Below, in pieces: positions 23,501-35,500 of a stretch of 64,000 nt of DNA. The DNA is taken from assembly GCA_947396885.1 (NCBI GenBank), contig OX377206.1, forward strand, positions 44,065,631 to 44,129,630. The letters are read 5' to 3'. Each line of letters begins with the position of its first letter. Positions within the stretch are counted from its first letter, which is position 1. Made by a program: the position numbers and the translations under genes. The DNA comes from Heligmosomoides polygyrus polygyrus. Its lineage: Eukaryota > Nematoda > Chromadorea > Rhabditida > Heligmosomidae. The notes under the pieces are model-generated. The model searched no databases. It saw only the letters and a list, made by a program, of their open reading frames with translations, and was not told where the DNA came from.

Positions 23501-26500
23501 CAGCATTCGTAGGGGTGCTTTTATATCCTTCAGCCAGTGGGATGAAACAACGGCTGTCACTGTTACAACATGCTGAAGACACTCGAGAGTTGATTCCGAA
23601 TAAATGTCTACGCTCATTACACTCTTAGCTGTTTGTTATTATATATTATTATCCATAACTACTAATTATTACCTAATCTTATTCATTCTTTTGGATTATT
23701 TTTTCACCATTTATTATTACGTCCTATTATTTGACAGCACCATTCATTAATTTCACTATTATATTATATCCTTATTTATTTATTTATTTATTTATTCTGC
23801 AAGCGAGCGAGCGAATTGGACGACAATTGAAGCAGTCTACAGGACTACCCTTCTTCTTCCAAATAGGGATCGTCGTTCTGTTGTGCCAATACTCCGGTAC
23901 ATACTTTCTTCTCTTTTATCCAGAGCTTCGATTTCCGTAAAGCGGCTGTCGGGCTTCATCTTTTTTAGGACTGCTTGTGTTTCATTTACGGTGGTCTTGT
24001 GAACGAGACCGTGAACAGAAGCCGCAGAAGGGATGAATGATGAGGAAATTCCATGGTGGAAATTTCCTCAAAGTAATCACGCCATCGCACCAACGCCTTT
24101 CTGCGGTCTGTGAAAAGATGACAGTCCTCACCATTGATGCCGAAGAACTTTTCAATATCCTAAGTTTGGCGATGGCAGGTATTAGCAAGTCGGTACAAAT
24201 GCCCCTCAGCATCGCGCGACTCGACCTTTCCGTAGACATCGTTGTAACGAGTGGCTTTCTTTGCAGTCTTCTTCGCCTCTAGATACTTCTGCCAGTTATT
24301 GACTGTTTTGTGGTCGAGAAACACATGATAAAGCGAGTTCTTTTCTCGAACCTTCGCCTTCACATTCTCCGTCCAATGCCGTGCCTACTTGTCGACCCTG
24401 CGTCGCTTAGACTTCGTAGTGCCGAATTCCCATCTTGCAGCTTGGGGTATCGCGTCGATTGTTCGTTACCAAGTTTCATCGACAGTAGTGATTGTCGGTA
24501 ACCGCACGCTAGAAATCACAGCTACTTCCTTCTGTTTCGTTTGTCACCACTTGATTCTTGCTGTACCGCATCGCTCGACCTGCTTTAGCCTAGGGAAGGC
24601 GATCTTCAAAGCACAGATCGGCGGTCTATGCTGTGGAGCGACCGTCTCATACCGAGCTTAGGGTCCATAACAATACATCGGTCGCGATCCTTCACAAGGA
24701 CAAAGTCTGCCTGAAACATGGAACTCACACTATAGTATGAGGTTGGAGTCGCGTTTTCGGAAAACGGTGTTCACAATGGAAAGGATATGCGATTCAGCAT
24801 GTGAAATACAAATAAAAACCATAAAACAAAAAGCAAACCTACTCCAGGTTTATGCTATTGAAGTCTAAATATCTAGGCTAGGTAGTTCTATTATCTAGTG
24901 CCCAATGAACTCCATGAGGGTGGTGAAGCTAGGCAATAAATTAGAACTACTAACGGTTACTATCTCTTTCTAGAAGCTACAGCAGTTCAATTTCTGCAAA
25001 TCTCACATCTGGTGATTCAGGCCCTGTCGGAGTTTCACATACTGATTGGGGACCGTCGTTATAGTATTACGGCCAGCACTCCCGAAGAAAAGGATGAGTT
25101 CATCAGAGAGTTATACAAGGTGGTGATTCTTGCTTAACTCGTTTACAACCTTGAAGAGTATTTAGGATCACTTCTGCGCTTTCAGTTGTCTGCCCAGTAC
25201 CTTCCTGTACAAATGCCGGACTTTTGCAATCTGTCAATTCCTATTGATAATCGCGATATGTTTATACTCCCAATAGAAACAACTGATGAGGATAACACCG
25301 ATTTGATCCATGATTATCAGGTACGTTATCACGTTCTACTTAGCAACTTTTTAGCAACTCTCTCCATCTACAAACGTTATCACGCTTGTAGAAGGAGAGT
25401 TGCTAGCTGAATGGACAACTCCAAATATTTATCCAAAAATTGGTAAATTCGAAGTCTTGCAGCGGACATAGTTCTGTTAATTACTAAATCTAGTGAATTT
25501 TCAGCCGGTTAGTGGTAAAGAGGAAGCGGATTTTCGACGTCTTCTAGCAAAAGCTGAGCTCACTATAGGCGAGGCCGACAAATTTGCAGAGGTACGATAT
25601 TTGCTCCTCCGATGTCTCATTTAATTGTTTTCTTTTTTTCTGTACGTTTTCTACTGCAGACGGTCTTACGGCTTGGAGCCCATGTCTTTATCCGCTTACA
25701 AGAAGACTTATCGCGGGATTTACTGCGCAACCGCAGTAATTTTGTGCATTGAATTGTGTGCGGTGTGACGGAGTACTCACAAATCCGACTGCTGGCGACA
25801 GGAGTCTCCGGGCTACTCGCCTCCATGACGTCCACTTCGGGGCGCGAACGGGGTTTCGCCCGACGTCTGGCGTCCCTCGCCGCAAGCAGAACCTCTTGCT
25901 CACAGTCGCAGCATCCATCTCGCCATTAGGCCGGGGGCATCCTTCCATCGCCGCGATGCTATCGCGGTGTTCAGTTCATGACGATTCCACCATGCGCGGC
26001 CGAATAGTCAAAGGAAACTTCGCCGCGGCGACAGCAACAGTGGCGGCCGGCATGCGCGATGGCTTCCCGCGCCCATCGCTGGTATGGTATACTTTTTCGC
26101 CCCGCGCGCGGCGTTTAGTGCTGGTCCTGGGTGGATCACCGTCGCCTCCCTTGCAGAACGATGAGCGATGCGACGAGCGCTGAGAACTTCACATCATCTC
26201 GCTTCGCTCTGCAAAACTCCTCGCCGCGATTCTATCGCGGCGACGGGAACTATGAACGAGACCTTAAGGGCCTGTTTATACTTCGCGGCGGAAGCCACGG
26301 CAGAGGTGGGAGCTCTGCATACCTATCGATTTTCCCCAGCAACGACTCGGCACTGATCGATACGTATCCTTCGCCCTGTCGCTCCTGTCACTCCCGTCGC
26401 GGAGTGTGAGCAGGCCCCAAGTGAGTGCGTTTTTAGGGGGAGGGGGGGCAAAAGTAATTTGTCTCAACAAATTGAAAAAAAAATCTTTATCTCTTTATAA

Positions 26501-29500
26501 CTCCATTACTACTCAACGATGCTGAGGAATGTATTTGCCATTAAGGGCAATGACTTTGCTGCCATCGCTCAACCAACTTCCTGATCCTATCCTTCCAGAA
26601 CTGCTTGGACCTGGTGTTGATCAACTGCTCGATATGGTTGTCAAGGACTGCTTGGGTTCTTGTGTCCCTTCCGACCAGGAAGTCCTATAGGCTCAAGAAG
26701 TGGTGGTAGTCGCATGAGAGATGTCCGGCGAATACGGTGGGTGAGGCAGGTGAACGTAGCCCAGCTGGCCAAGCTTATCCGTGGTTACTTGTTCCCGATG
26801 GGGTGCGGCGTTGTCGAAGAGGAGGACCTTCTTGAAGCGCTGCGAATGAATAAGAGCGAGTCGCCGGTCCATCTCTTCTATTTCGTTCACCATGGCCTTG
26901 GAGTCCATCGTCGTGCTTTTGGAAAACAGCTTCCACTATACCGGTCCATGGGCGCAGGCCCAAAAGCTCTGAAGGTGCTTCTCGCCGTGAACATCTCGCC
27001 GAACGAAGGTCGGTAACGGGTCACCAGGCCTCGTTGCTTGGCAGGGTTAAGGTAGAAGACGTACTTCTCATCTTGCGTGAATATTGAGCCCAGTCTGCTC
27101 GGGGTTGGGAATTGGGTGAGATTTGCGCGACACAGGTCGACTCGTCAGACTGGGGTTTCGGCATGAAACAGACTGGGGTTTTGGCATGCTTCTGGAAAGG
27201 GCGGAAGTGGTAACTTCTCGGATGGGCTTCAGTAAGTAGCATGCAAACATACAAATTCGATAAGCACGAAACCAGACTCCAGCCACGAGATATGTGGACA
27301 CGGTATGGGGTGTCTCATTACTTTCGCCCCCCCCCCCCCTAATAGGTCCGATACTGTGCGAAATGCCACGGACAGATGATTGTTCTTATCGCAAGAAACA
27401 CAGCCGTAGGTATTGTGATGTCGCGAGTAGGTACACTCATCTGTTGCAACTATGCGGCTTTCGACATATCGTTTTGTTACTATCTCATTTTTGAGAGCAC
27501 TCATGAGCTCCTCAATACTTTGACTAGATTGAGTATGGCACAGGATTAGTACTGTTCTAACAATGTCCCAATGAAACTTCGCTAGAATAGTCTCCGACCA
27601 CATAAGATCGAACGTTTTACGGACGTCGTAGCCGGCAGACACCATTTGGTTCACTAGAACCTGAATTTCATCATATATGAATGGGCAACTTTCAGCTGAA
27701 CTATTCGCTGTTTTCACGTTCACGAGCGTTTGGACAATTTGAGGACGGTTGCAGCGCTATCGTTGTAGTTGTCGCACAACGTCTTGACTATCCAGTTGTA
27801 GTTTTCTGGTACGAGTCGAATTCCTTTAATGGAGTTTTGCGAATTTTAGGCTTTCCTTGAGCAGCAGTATTTTTTCCATTACGTCCAGCTCAGGGCTATT
27901 GTGTACAAGTGATTCAAAAACTGCACAATACTCAGGAAATTCCGCAGCGTTACCGTAGAACAGGAGAGACGCCTGAGGTGGTTTGACCGACCTGAAGGAT
28001 CTTGCTGATGTGTGGTTTAAACTTCCACTAGCATCAGGAATATCACTATATGCGGGTGTGTCCGGTGCAGCATTGCCAGAGTTGCTCTGAGCGCAGTTGT
28101 TCTCGCGATAGTTAGGTTCTTTTAGATTTTTAATAAATGATCCCAAGGCAGAAAGTAGCAAAACACCCATCTTCACAAAGGTGTACTCAGTGAGCAAACA
28201 ATTTTATTACGATCAACACAGCAGAAACAGTACGGAAATATGACAATATGGAATATGGTGATAGACGTGCGTGGAGCGATGCGATTGATGGCTGATGATA
28301 GCGGCTTTGAGGCGGCTGTCCAAGTGAGAAGTTGACGAGCAGCAGTACGGACTAATGGAGCACTAGTACGGACCAATGAACCGAGAAGCGAAACGCGAGC
28401 AGCGAGCGGCGGATGAGAAATCTAAGTAGGAATCACTGGGCACAGCCCTGATAGCGCGCGAGCCCTAAACTAGGCGAAATGGGGACGGCCGGGAGACGGC
28501 GCCGGTACTGACGTGGTTGCTGACGACTCCAACACAATCAGAAAGCAGAGGTGATGGAGGCGCGTGCAGGGACGCAGGATGGGTGGTGACGGACGGACTG
28601 TTTATTAAAATGCCAGCACGCCTGCATCGGAAGCATTCGTCGAGAAATTCACGACTCTAGCCAATGAAACCGAAAACGATGCGGCGACATGGATGTGGAG
28701 AAGGCGTTGTGACAACAGCTGTTATACAGTCCCCACGGGGTGCCGCTATTCGTCAAGCTCTACAGAGTTGGGCACTCACCAGGGAATGCCATCAGCTTCC
28801 CATGGAACTTTGTACAGAGACCTATGGCATATGTTATACGTTGGCAACGCTGCGACCCGTCGCCAACAATCTGTCGTCGACAACCTGTAGCCGACATCGG
28901 CATGACGAGCTAGAGAGCCGCGTGCACTCTGTGCCAAAAAGGATCACGCGAGAGCGCCTCTCACGCGCGCCCTCCGCGGCCAGAGAGCCAACGAAAACTT
29001 GCCGCAGCGCTCCGCACAGCGACAAGCTATCGGCGACAGTGTCGGCGACGGGAGTATATCATCCTTCCGCCTAGCGTAATCACCGTAGCCATTAGCCGCC
29101 TTGCCAGCTGCGGAGGTGCCGCAGCCGTGGTGCTCTAGCTTCGTAGGAGTATGGTCGTGGCTTCGGTTCCCGCACACGCCAACGTTTTTGTATTTTGTGT
29201 TTTATTGTCAGTGAGATTCTATATCCCCATTTTCAACTCATTCTTTGAACAAAAGCATAGCAACAAATGTTATTGACGTTTGTCGATTCCTAGTCAGTGA
29301 AAGGTGATAATTTTTGGTTCTCCAGATTAAGCAAGTCAAAAACTGATGCCAGATTCATGATCAGCACCCCAAATAACCTCATGCATAACGTATGGGTGAA
29401 GTTGGTGCTTCCAACCTCACTACCCTCACACCCACCTACCATAGGAAACGTGAAATTCAGAAACTGGTGTCAGATTCGTGATCAACCCTCAAATAACATC

Positions 29501-32500
29501 AGTAGCTTAAGCATGAATAACTTTTTTTTAAAATATCACCTTGTAGCATCAAAAAATATTCCTATTCTTCACGCAGTTGGAACTTCTCTCTCACTGATGC
29601 CGTCATTTCCCCATCATAGATTACCTCTGATTCGTTAGTCAACGTTCTTGTAAAAATCGTAAACATCACGATAAGATCTACCTGCTTTCGCCTACCTGTT
29701 AGTAAACGCGGGTCAAAAATTCAGGTGTCTAAGGATTCAGTTGTCTGAGGCTGACCAGGAATCAAGTTGTGGCTCATCGAGAAGCATCTCTTCACCATCT
29801 TACTAGTGAATTTTGTATGCTTTCGAGAAGATCCACGTACAGTGCGTTTCAAAAGTATAAGACCACCCCTAATTTTGTAAATTCCGCCTTTTTACGATAT
29901 TTCGCCGTAATCGGCTGCTTCCACTAAATTCGCCATGGTCGAAAACCGTGCCTGAAAATGAATCAGAAACCTCTCTTGGATACAAAACTTTTTAAGAAAA
30001 AATAATTAGTTTTCCACTGTTTCAAAAATGTAAGCCCAGTAACGATGCTGGTTTGTCATACCTGTAATTTTTCGCCCTGTCAAACCAACACTGCTCTACA
30101 TTGACTTTGCTATTATCTACTACTATTCTAAAGCCCCTTTCATACTCGTCCGAGGCGCGGCGGCGGCGGCCGCCGCTTCAGCGGCAGGTGGAGGGGCGGT
30201 GTCCGTTCTCGCCGCCTAGGGGTGGCGGCGGCCGCCGCCAGCGCTAATTGCGTTTGGCGCGCGCGTACGCGCAGCGGTCTCGTCTGTGCCGCCGCTCTCG
30301 CTGCCCCTCGTGGCCGCCGCCCGAAATGGCCCCAGCCATCTCGGGCAGCGGCCGCGGCGACGTCGCCGCTGCCAGTATGAAAACCCCTTCACCGCCGTGG
30401 CCGCCGCTCGGGCACGTCATCGCCGCCGCCTTCCTATGCTAAACCATTGGGCCGCCGCCGCCGCCGCCGCCGCCGCCACGAGTATGAAAGGGGCTTAATG
30501 CCAACATGTCGCGTGGTACGCGGCTGTCCGTCAAGGAACAAGATCGATTTCGAGCTCTATATAAGGGACACTCCGCTCGTGAACTTCGTCGATCCAGATG
30601 CGCTGTTTCCAACTATCTGGAAGATCTTGTTGGCTGTGGGAGAAAGTCAGCGTCTGGAAGACCTCCTGTGCTCTCTTTGCTCTCTCAACAAGAGTTCGAC
30701 GCATTCAGCGACTCTTTTTGAACTCGACGGCTTCGATCAGCCAAGCTAAGGCGGACTTTTCGTTGGATGCATCGCGGACGACCATCTGGAGAGCGGCCAG
30801 ACAGAGCGGCAACATTGTGCGTGAGTCGACAAAGATGGCTCCAAGGCTAACTGATCGCCACAAGGCCGAACGTCTTCAATTTGCGCGTAAAAATATCAGG
30901 ACCCATTGGAGCACCGTACGCCATGTTTTCACTATGAAGTTCCTTCCATTTGAACGAGTCCGGTGCTCTCAGGTAGTCTTCTCCGATGAAAAGAAGTTCA
31001 ATCATCAGGACGGTCACGATGGATCTCATTGCTACTGGCGGGATCTGTGGAAGGATCCACTAGCAGACGTAGTTTCGGTGGTGGCTCCCAGATGATCTGA
31101 GGAGCCTCCCGTAGCTCTGGTGTTCTTCGGCTTGCATTTACCACGAGTCGTATGAACTCACAGGACTATCAGATGATTCCTCAAGATCGTCTACTACCAT
31201 TTCCTCGCGATCATCGCACACAGGAATTCAATTTTATGCAGGATAATGAGACGGTACAGTAGATCAACCATCCTGTGGTTGATCTCCAAAAAATATCCGC
31301 GTGCTAGACTGGCCAGCTTGTGCCTGAACCCTATTGAGAACATCTGGGGATTCATTGTGCGACAGATATATGCCAACGGAAAGCAATTCAACAACGTCGA
31401 GGAACTGCGCAGAGAAATGGAGGCGGCTGAAAGTATGCCAGACAGAAATTTTGAACGTATTTCCAATAACGGCGGACCTGTCAATTATTAATTTGCATTT
31501 GTATTTGTAACTGCTGATTATTTATTGCAATAAAATGGAAGTTTTCGGCCAGCGAATTCAGTGGAAGAAGCCCCTTACCGCGAAATGTCGAAAAAAGCAA
31601 AAAAATTAGGTGGTCGAGATTCGACAAGATTCCTGAAAGCTGTTTTTGGCCTGGTCCTAGTTGGTGAAGGTTTTACCAGCGAGAAAGTTCTGAAAATAGT
31701 CGGTAGTCGGTTGGTGAGAGATCTGCAGATTATGGCCTATGTTATACTTCGGCGACACGTCGCCGGCGGCGTCGCCGAGAGCTTAGCAGGGGGTGTTATA
31801 CTTCCGCCGCCGACGTCGGCGACGCGGGTCGCCACAGACGGGCCGTCGCCGACTTTCATCCATGGGTGGGAGAAAATGCGCTCCGAGGGAGTATTTTGTT
31901 TGTGGGTGGGTTCTTCGTTACCGGCACTGTCAACATCCTCGGCGGACCTCGAGTTACGAAATCGAAAGTGCAAAAACGCCCGTCTTGTGGGCATAAATAG
32001 TGCCTTTTTTATACTTAACGCTCATTAAGGTTAGAAAGATGTGGGCTTCACAGGATTCTTGTGGTCTTTAGTATGTAGCAGTTCTCTGCCAACAAAAAAG
32101 TGAAATGTTTTCTTTAAGGCTCGCAGATAAATATGTAAAAAGTTTCTTTGGCATTTTCTCTGCAAACAACGAAATTGAGATAGGTAACAGAGTTTCCACA
32201 GAAAAAAAAACCCTACAAATATACGTATCTCTACCTAATAGATGGCGTGAGTCTTTTTTATACTGCCTAATTCTAATAATACATGGTCTCAAGAAATGTA
32301 AACACTGTTAGAAAGGTGATAACTTTGGTCAAAAAATGGTACTGAAAAGTTAAAGGTTCATATAAAAGCATAAGAAGATAGGAATTTTTTGACGTATGAT
32401 CGGGATAGACTGCGCCATGCACTCGTTTGTTACCTTGCATTTTACAATCTATTGATAGTGTTTCGCCTGAATACTTGTTATGATCTCTTTACAAAGTGAC

Positions 32501-35500
32501 GTATCGATTGAGTTGTGCTTCTTTTAAAGTTTAAAACCTAAAAACACACTATGCCTTGCGAAAAATACAGGGTATCCTAAAAAATACAGGTACTGTTTGA
32601 ATGGTTCTTACATTGCTGCTAGTGAAACCTTTGAAGACGTTTGAGACTCATATGAAAGCACAGGCAACGAGATTTATGTAACGTGTAAATAGCCCCGTCT
32701 GAAACCTTGCATTTCAGACTTGTTTGATTGTGCATGGTCTGAATGCTTACAATCTTGTTGCTACTTGGCCACATTAACCTATGATGTGCTTTTTTTGATG
32801 TTTAGAACTTGACAGTGACGTGAAAGACACTTTTTCACGTCGCTGTCAAGTTTCAGCCTTTCTATGGGCAGACCGGTTACCAAATGATGACATTGAAAAC
32901 GCGCTCCGATGCTAAAAATGCGCTCCGATGCTCTCCTGTCAACGACGCCCCCCACGCTGCCACAGAATCTGCTGACGACGTCGCCGACGTCGATCACGCG
33001 TCTGTGGCGACGTCGGTGACGGGCTGTCGGTGACGGGTCGCAGCGTCGGCGACCCGTTGCCGAAGTATAACATAGGCCTATGGCGGGTGATGCAGAAGTT
33101 CAACCCTCAATTCGTTCAACTTTCGAATAGTGATTTGTGAAAGGTGTGGGCGGGCGTTGTCGTGCAAAAGAATCAGTCCTCTTCAACTGACCAATGCTGG
33201 CTGAAGTTGGTGCATTTTGTCGGCTTCCTTACAGTAGACTCTGCTGTAACCGTTTTCCCCTGGTGCCCAAAACTTGTAAAGGATCACACCAGCCACCGAT
33301 CACCAACGGTGACCATCACCTTTTGTTGGTGGAGGTTCGCCTTTGGAAAATGTCTAGGGGTTCGTCGCCGTCCAACCACTGTCCGGAACGTTTCCTGTTA
33401 TTGCACTGGATCCACTGTTCAGCACAAGCGATGAGTCGATCCAAAACGGGTCAGTTTTGTTGCGTAAAAGTAGAGAATAATTCTCGAAATGTGACAGTTT
33501 TCACCGCTCCCTCAATTCGAAGGGCACTCACTTTTCGAGCTTTTTCACCTTCCGACGGCGTTTCAAAGTATCCTTAACAGCAGTATTACTGACGACTAGC
33601 TCTTCCGCTATTGCCCACGATTGCCCTCGGTCGACCGCTACGGGGGTCATCTTCGATGCTGAAATCTCCAGCTCGAAATTCACTGAAGCACTGGCGCGCA
33701 GTGCTTTCTCCTACACTATTAGGCCCCCATATTTGATTGATTTGTCGAGCTGTCTCGGCTGTGGATTATCCCAATTTGAAACTGAAATAAAATATCGTTC
33801 GGAATTGCTCCTTCGACATACTTCAATAAGCCCTGCAAGAACAGAAATATAAAACAACCTTGAAATATAAAAGAGCGAATTGTACAGGAAGTAGCATTAA
33901 TGCGCAATGCAAGTGGAATTTTCACGTAATAATAGACGAATGAAAAATAGGGTACTAAGCGGGCTGGTGCCCGCTGTTCACCAGCAAGGTTTCTTAAAAC
34001 GGGTAAGTTAGATCAGCTACACCCCGGAGTTCCTCCGCTTGCCTAGTTCTGTGCTCTCCTTCGTGCAAGCTTTCTGGTCGCAGCGCTGTTTTTATCGCCC
34101 ATGTTCTCAATGTTCCACGACGAACGGTGTATGATGCCATAAAACGATACAAGGAGCTTGGGACTTTATCAGACAGGACTGGACGAGGTAGGATGTTGAC
34201 TGCTATCACTCCGGAAACGATAAAAAAAAGGTTCGCGAGCGGATTTGTCGTAATCCTCGCCATTCGTGCGAAAATTGGGTCAAGAACTCATTATTTCTGC
34301 AAGCAGTGTTAGAACCATCGTCAGGAAGAAGCTTAACTGTAAAACCCACGGTGAATCGTTAATACGATCGCATTCTCTCACAGAATGTTGGAGCTCCTAG
34401 CCGCGACGGGAAACTGGTCACTAGAACGGCACATCCGGCTTCAATTCTGGTTTGGGGTGCGATTGCTTCAAACGGCAAGTCCCCTTTAGTTTTTGGCGAA
34501 TCCGGAGTCAAAATTAACAAGCACGAGTACCAGAAAACGATTTTGGAGGACGTGTTAAAGCCCTAGGCCGATGCAAACTTCGGTAATGACGGATGGTGCT
34601 TCCAACAGGACTCTGCGCCTGCACACAAGGCGAGGGCAACGCAGCAGTGGTGCAAACGTGAGCTTCCGGATTTTATTGCTCACGAAGGCTGGCCTTCAAA
34701 TTCACTCGATTTGAATCCTCTTGATTTCTTTGTCTGGCCAATTATTGAGAGCAAAGTTTGCTCTACTCGACACGCAAGTTTGGCCTCTCTGGGAGCTTCC
34801 CTGACTGAAGCATGGAACGAAATGGGCGAAGGCTACCTCCGTGCCGCGTGTGATGCATTCGTTACTCGTCTGAAGACATGTGTTCGTAAGAATGGCGGCC
34901 ACTTCGAATGACTGATATATTTTTATCAGTAAGGGAATAAAGAAGTACTGTGTTTTGTTTCGTTGTCAAATCTGCATTTGTGTTGAAGTTACGGTGTGAT
35001 ATCTTTGGACTGGTAATTTTTGCGCACCCTATAGAAGGAGGATGTTCCCGGATGGATGTCACTACACTGTAGCGACTACATATCAGCAGCGTGGCTTCTG
35101 CATATGTGTGGTTCCAGTGTTACTTCGCACGCAGTTAATCCGACGTACATATAAATAGTGTGGTTACGCGGTAATTAGCGCACTGAACATTCTTATTATC
35201 CGCTTGGCTATTTTCTATGCTAACCACTCCGAGGCTATGTGCGGCACAGTCGCGGAGAGCCGTCGCTTCATTATATTCGCTCTGGTTGAGTTTATCGTCA
35301 GTGAAGAAACATATTTGGCCCTAAGCCTGTTATAAGTCGACAACACACTGCTCGATTATCTACTTGTTGACTCACATTATGGTATAATGTTAGCTTCAAT
35401 TATAGGTCCTATCAGCTCAACTGCAGTCACTCGATGGGGCAAACATTCAGTCGATGATGGGAAGCGAAAAGGCTGTGAATCAGTTGCTTGCTCTTCTTGA

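Larger units (their letters stand above)
29840..31620 (+). mobile_element. Tc1-like transposon, right end incomplete, with nested MITE
   Basis: The left end, after TA at 29838-29839, begins CAGTGCGTTTCAAAAGTATA, with an internal direct repeat near 30019. A partial mirror of it is seen at 31575-31618 (GCGAAATGTCG, AAATTAGGTGGTC), but the last ~25 bp are lost. Transposase pieces lie on the + strand. A GC-rich MITE sits between the left end and the transposase start. It is related in its terminal sequence to the element at 13510-15062. Confidence 0.8.

Noticed and set aside
24974..25020. Earlier start for sec-3 exon 3 at the CTTTCTAG acceptor
   Set aside because: In the frame required by exon 2 it meets TGA after 13 codons.
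25749..26183. 144-codon open frame after sec-3 exon 5
   Set aside because: GC-rich repeat region; no homology and no relation to the exocyst frame.
28200..28640. BEL/Pao 5' LTR
   Set aside because: Position and AATAAA-like words are suggestive, but no second copy exists in the window to prove a long terminal repeat.
30248..30749. Open frames over the GCC-rich foldback
   Set aside because: By-products of GCC trinucleotide repetition; only the Tc1-like frame starting at 30506 has family motifs.
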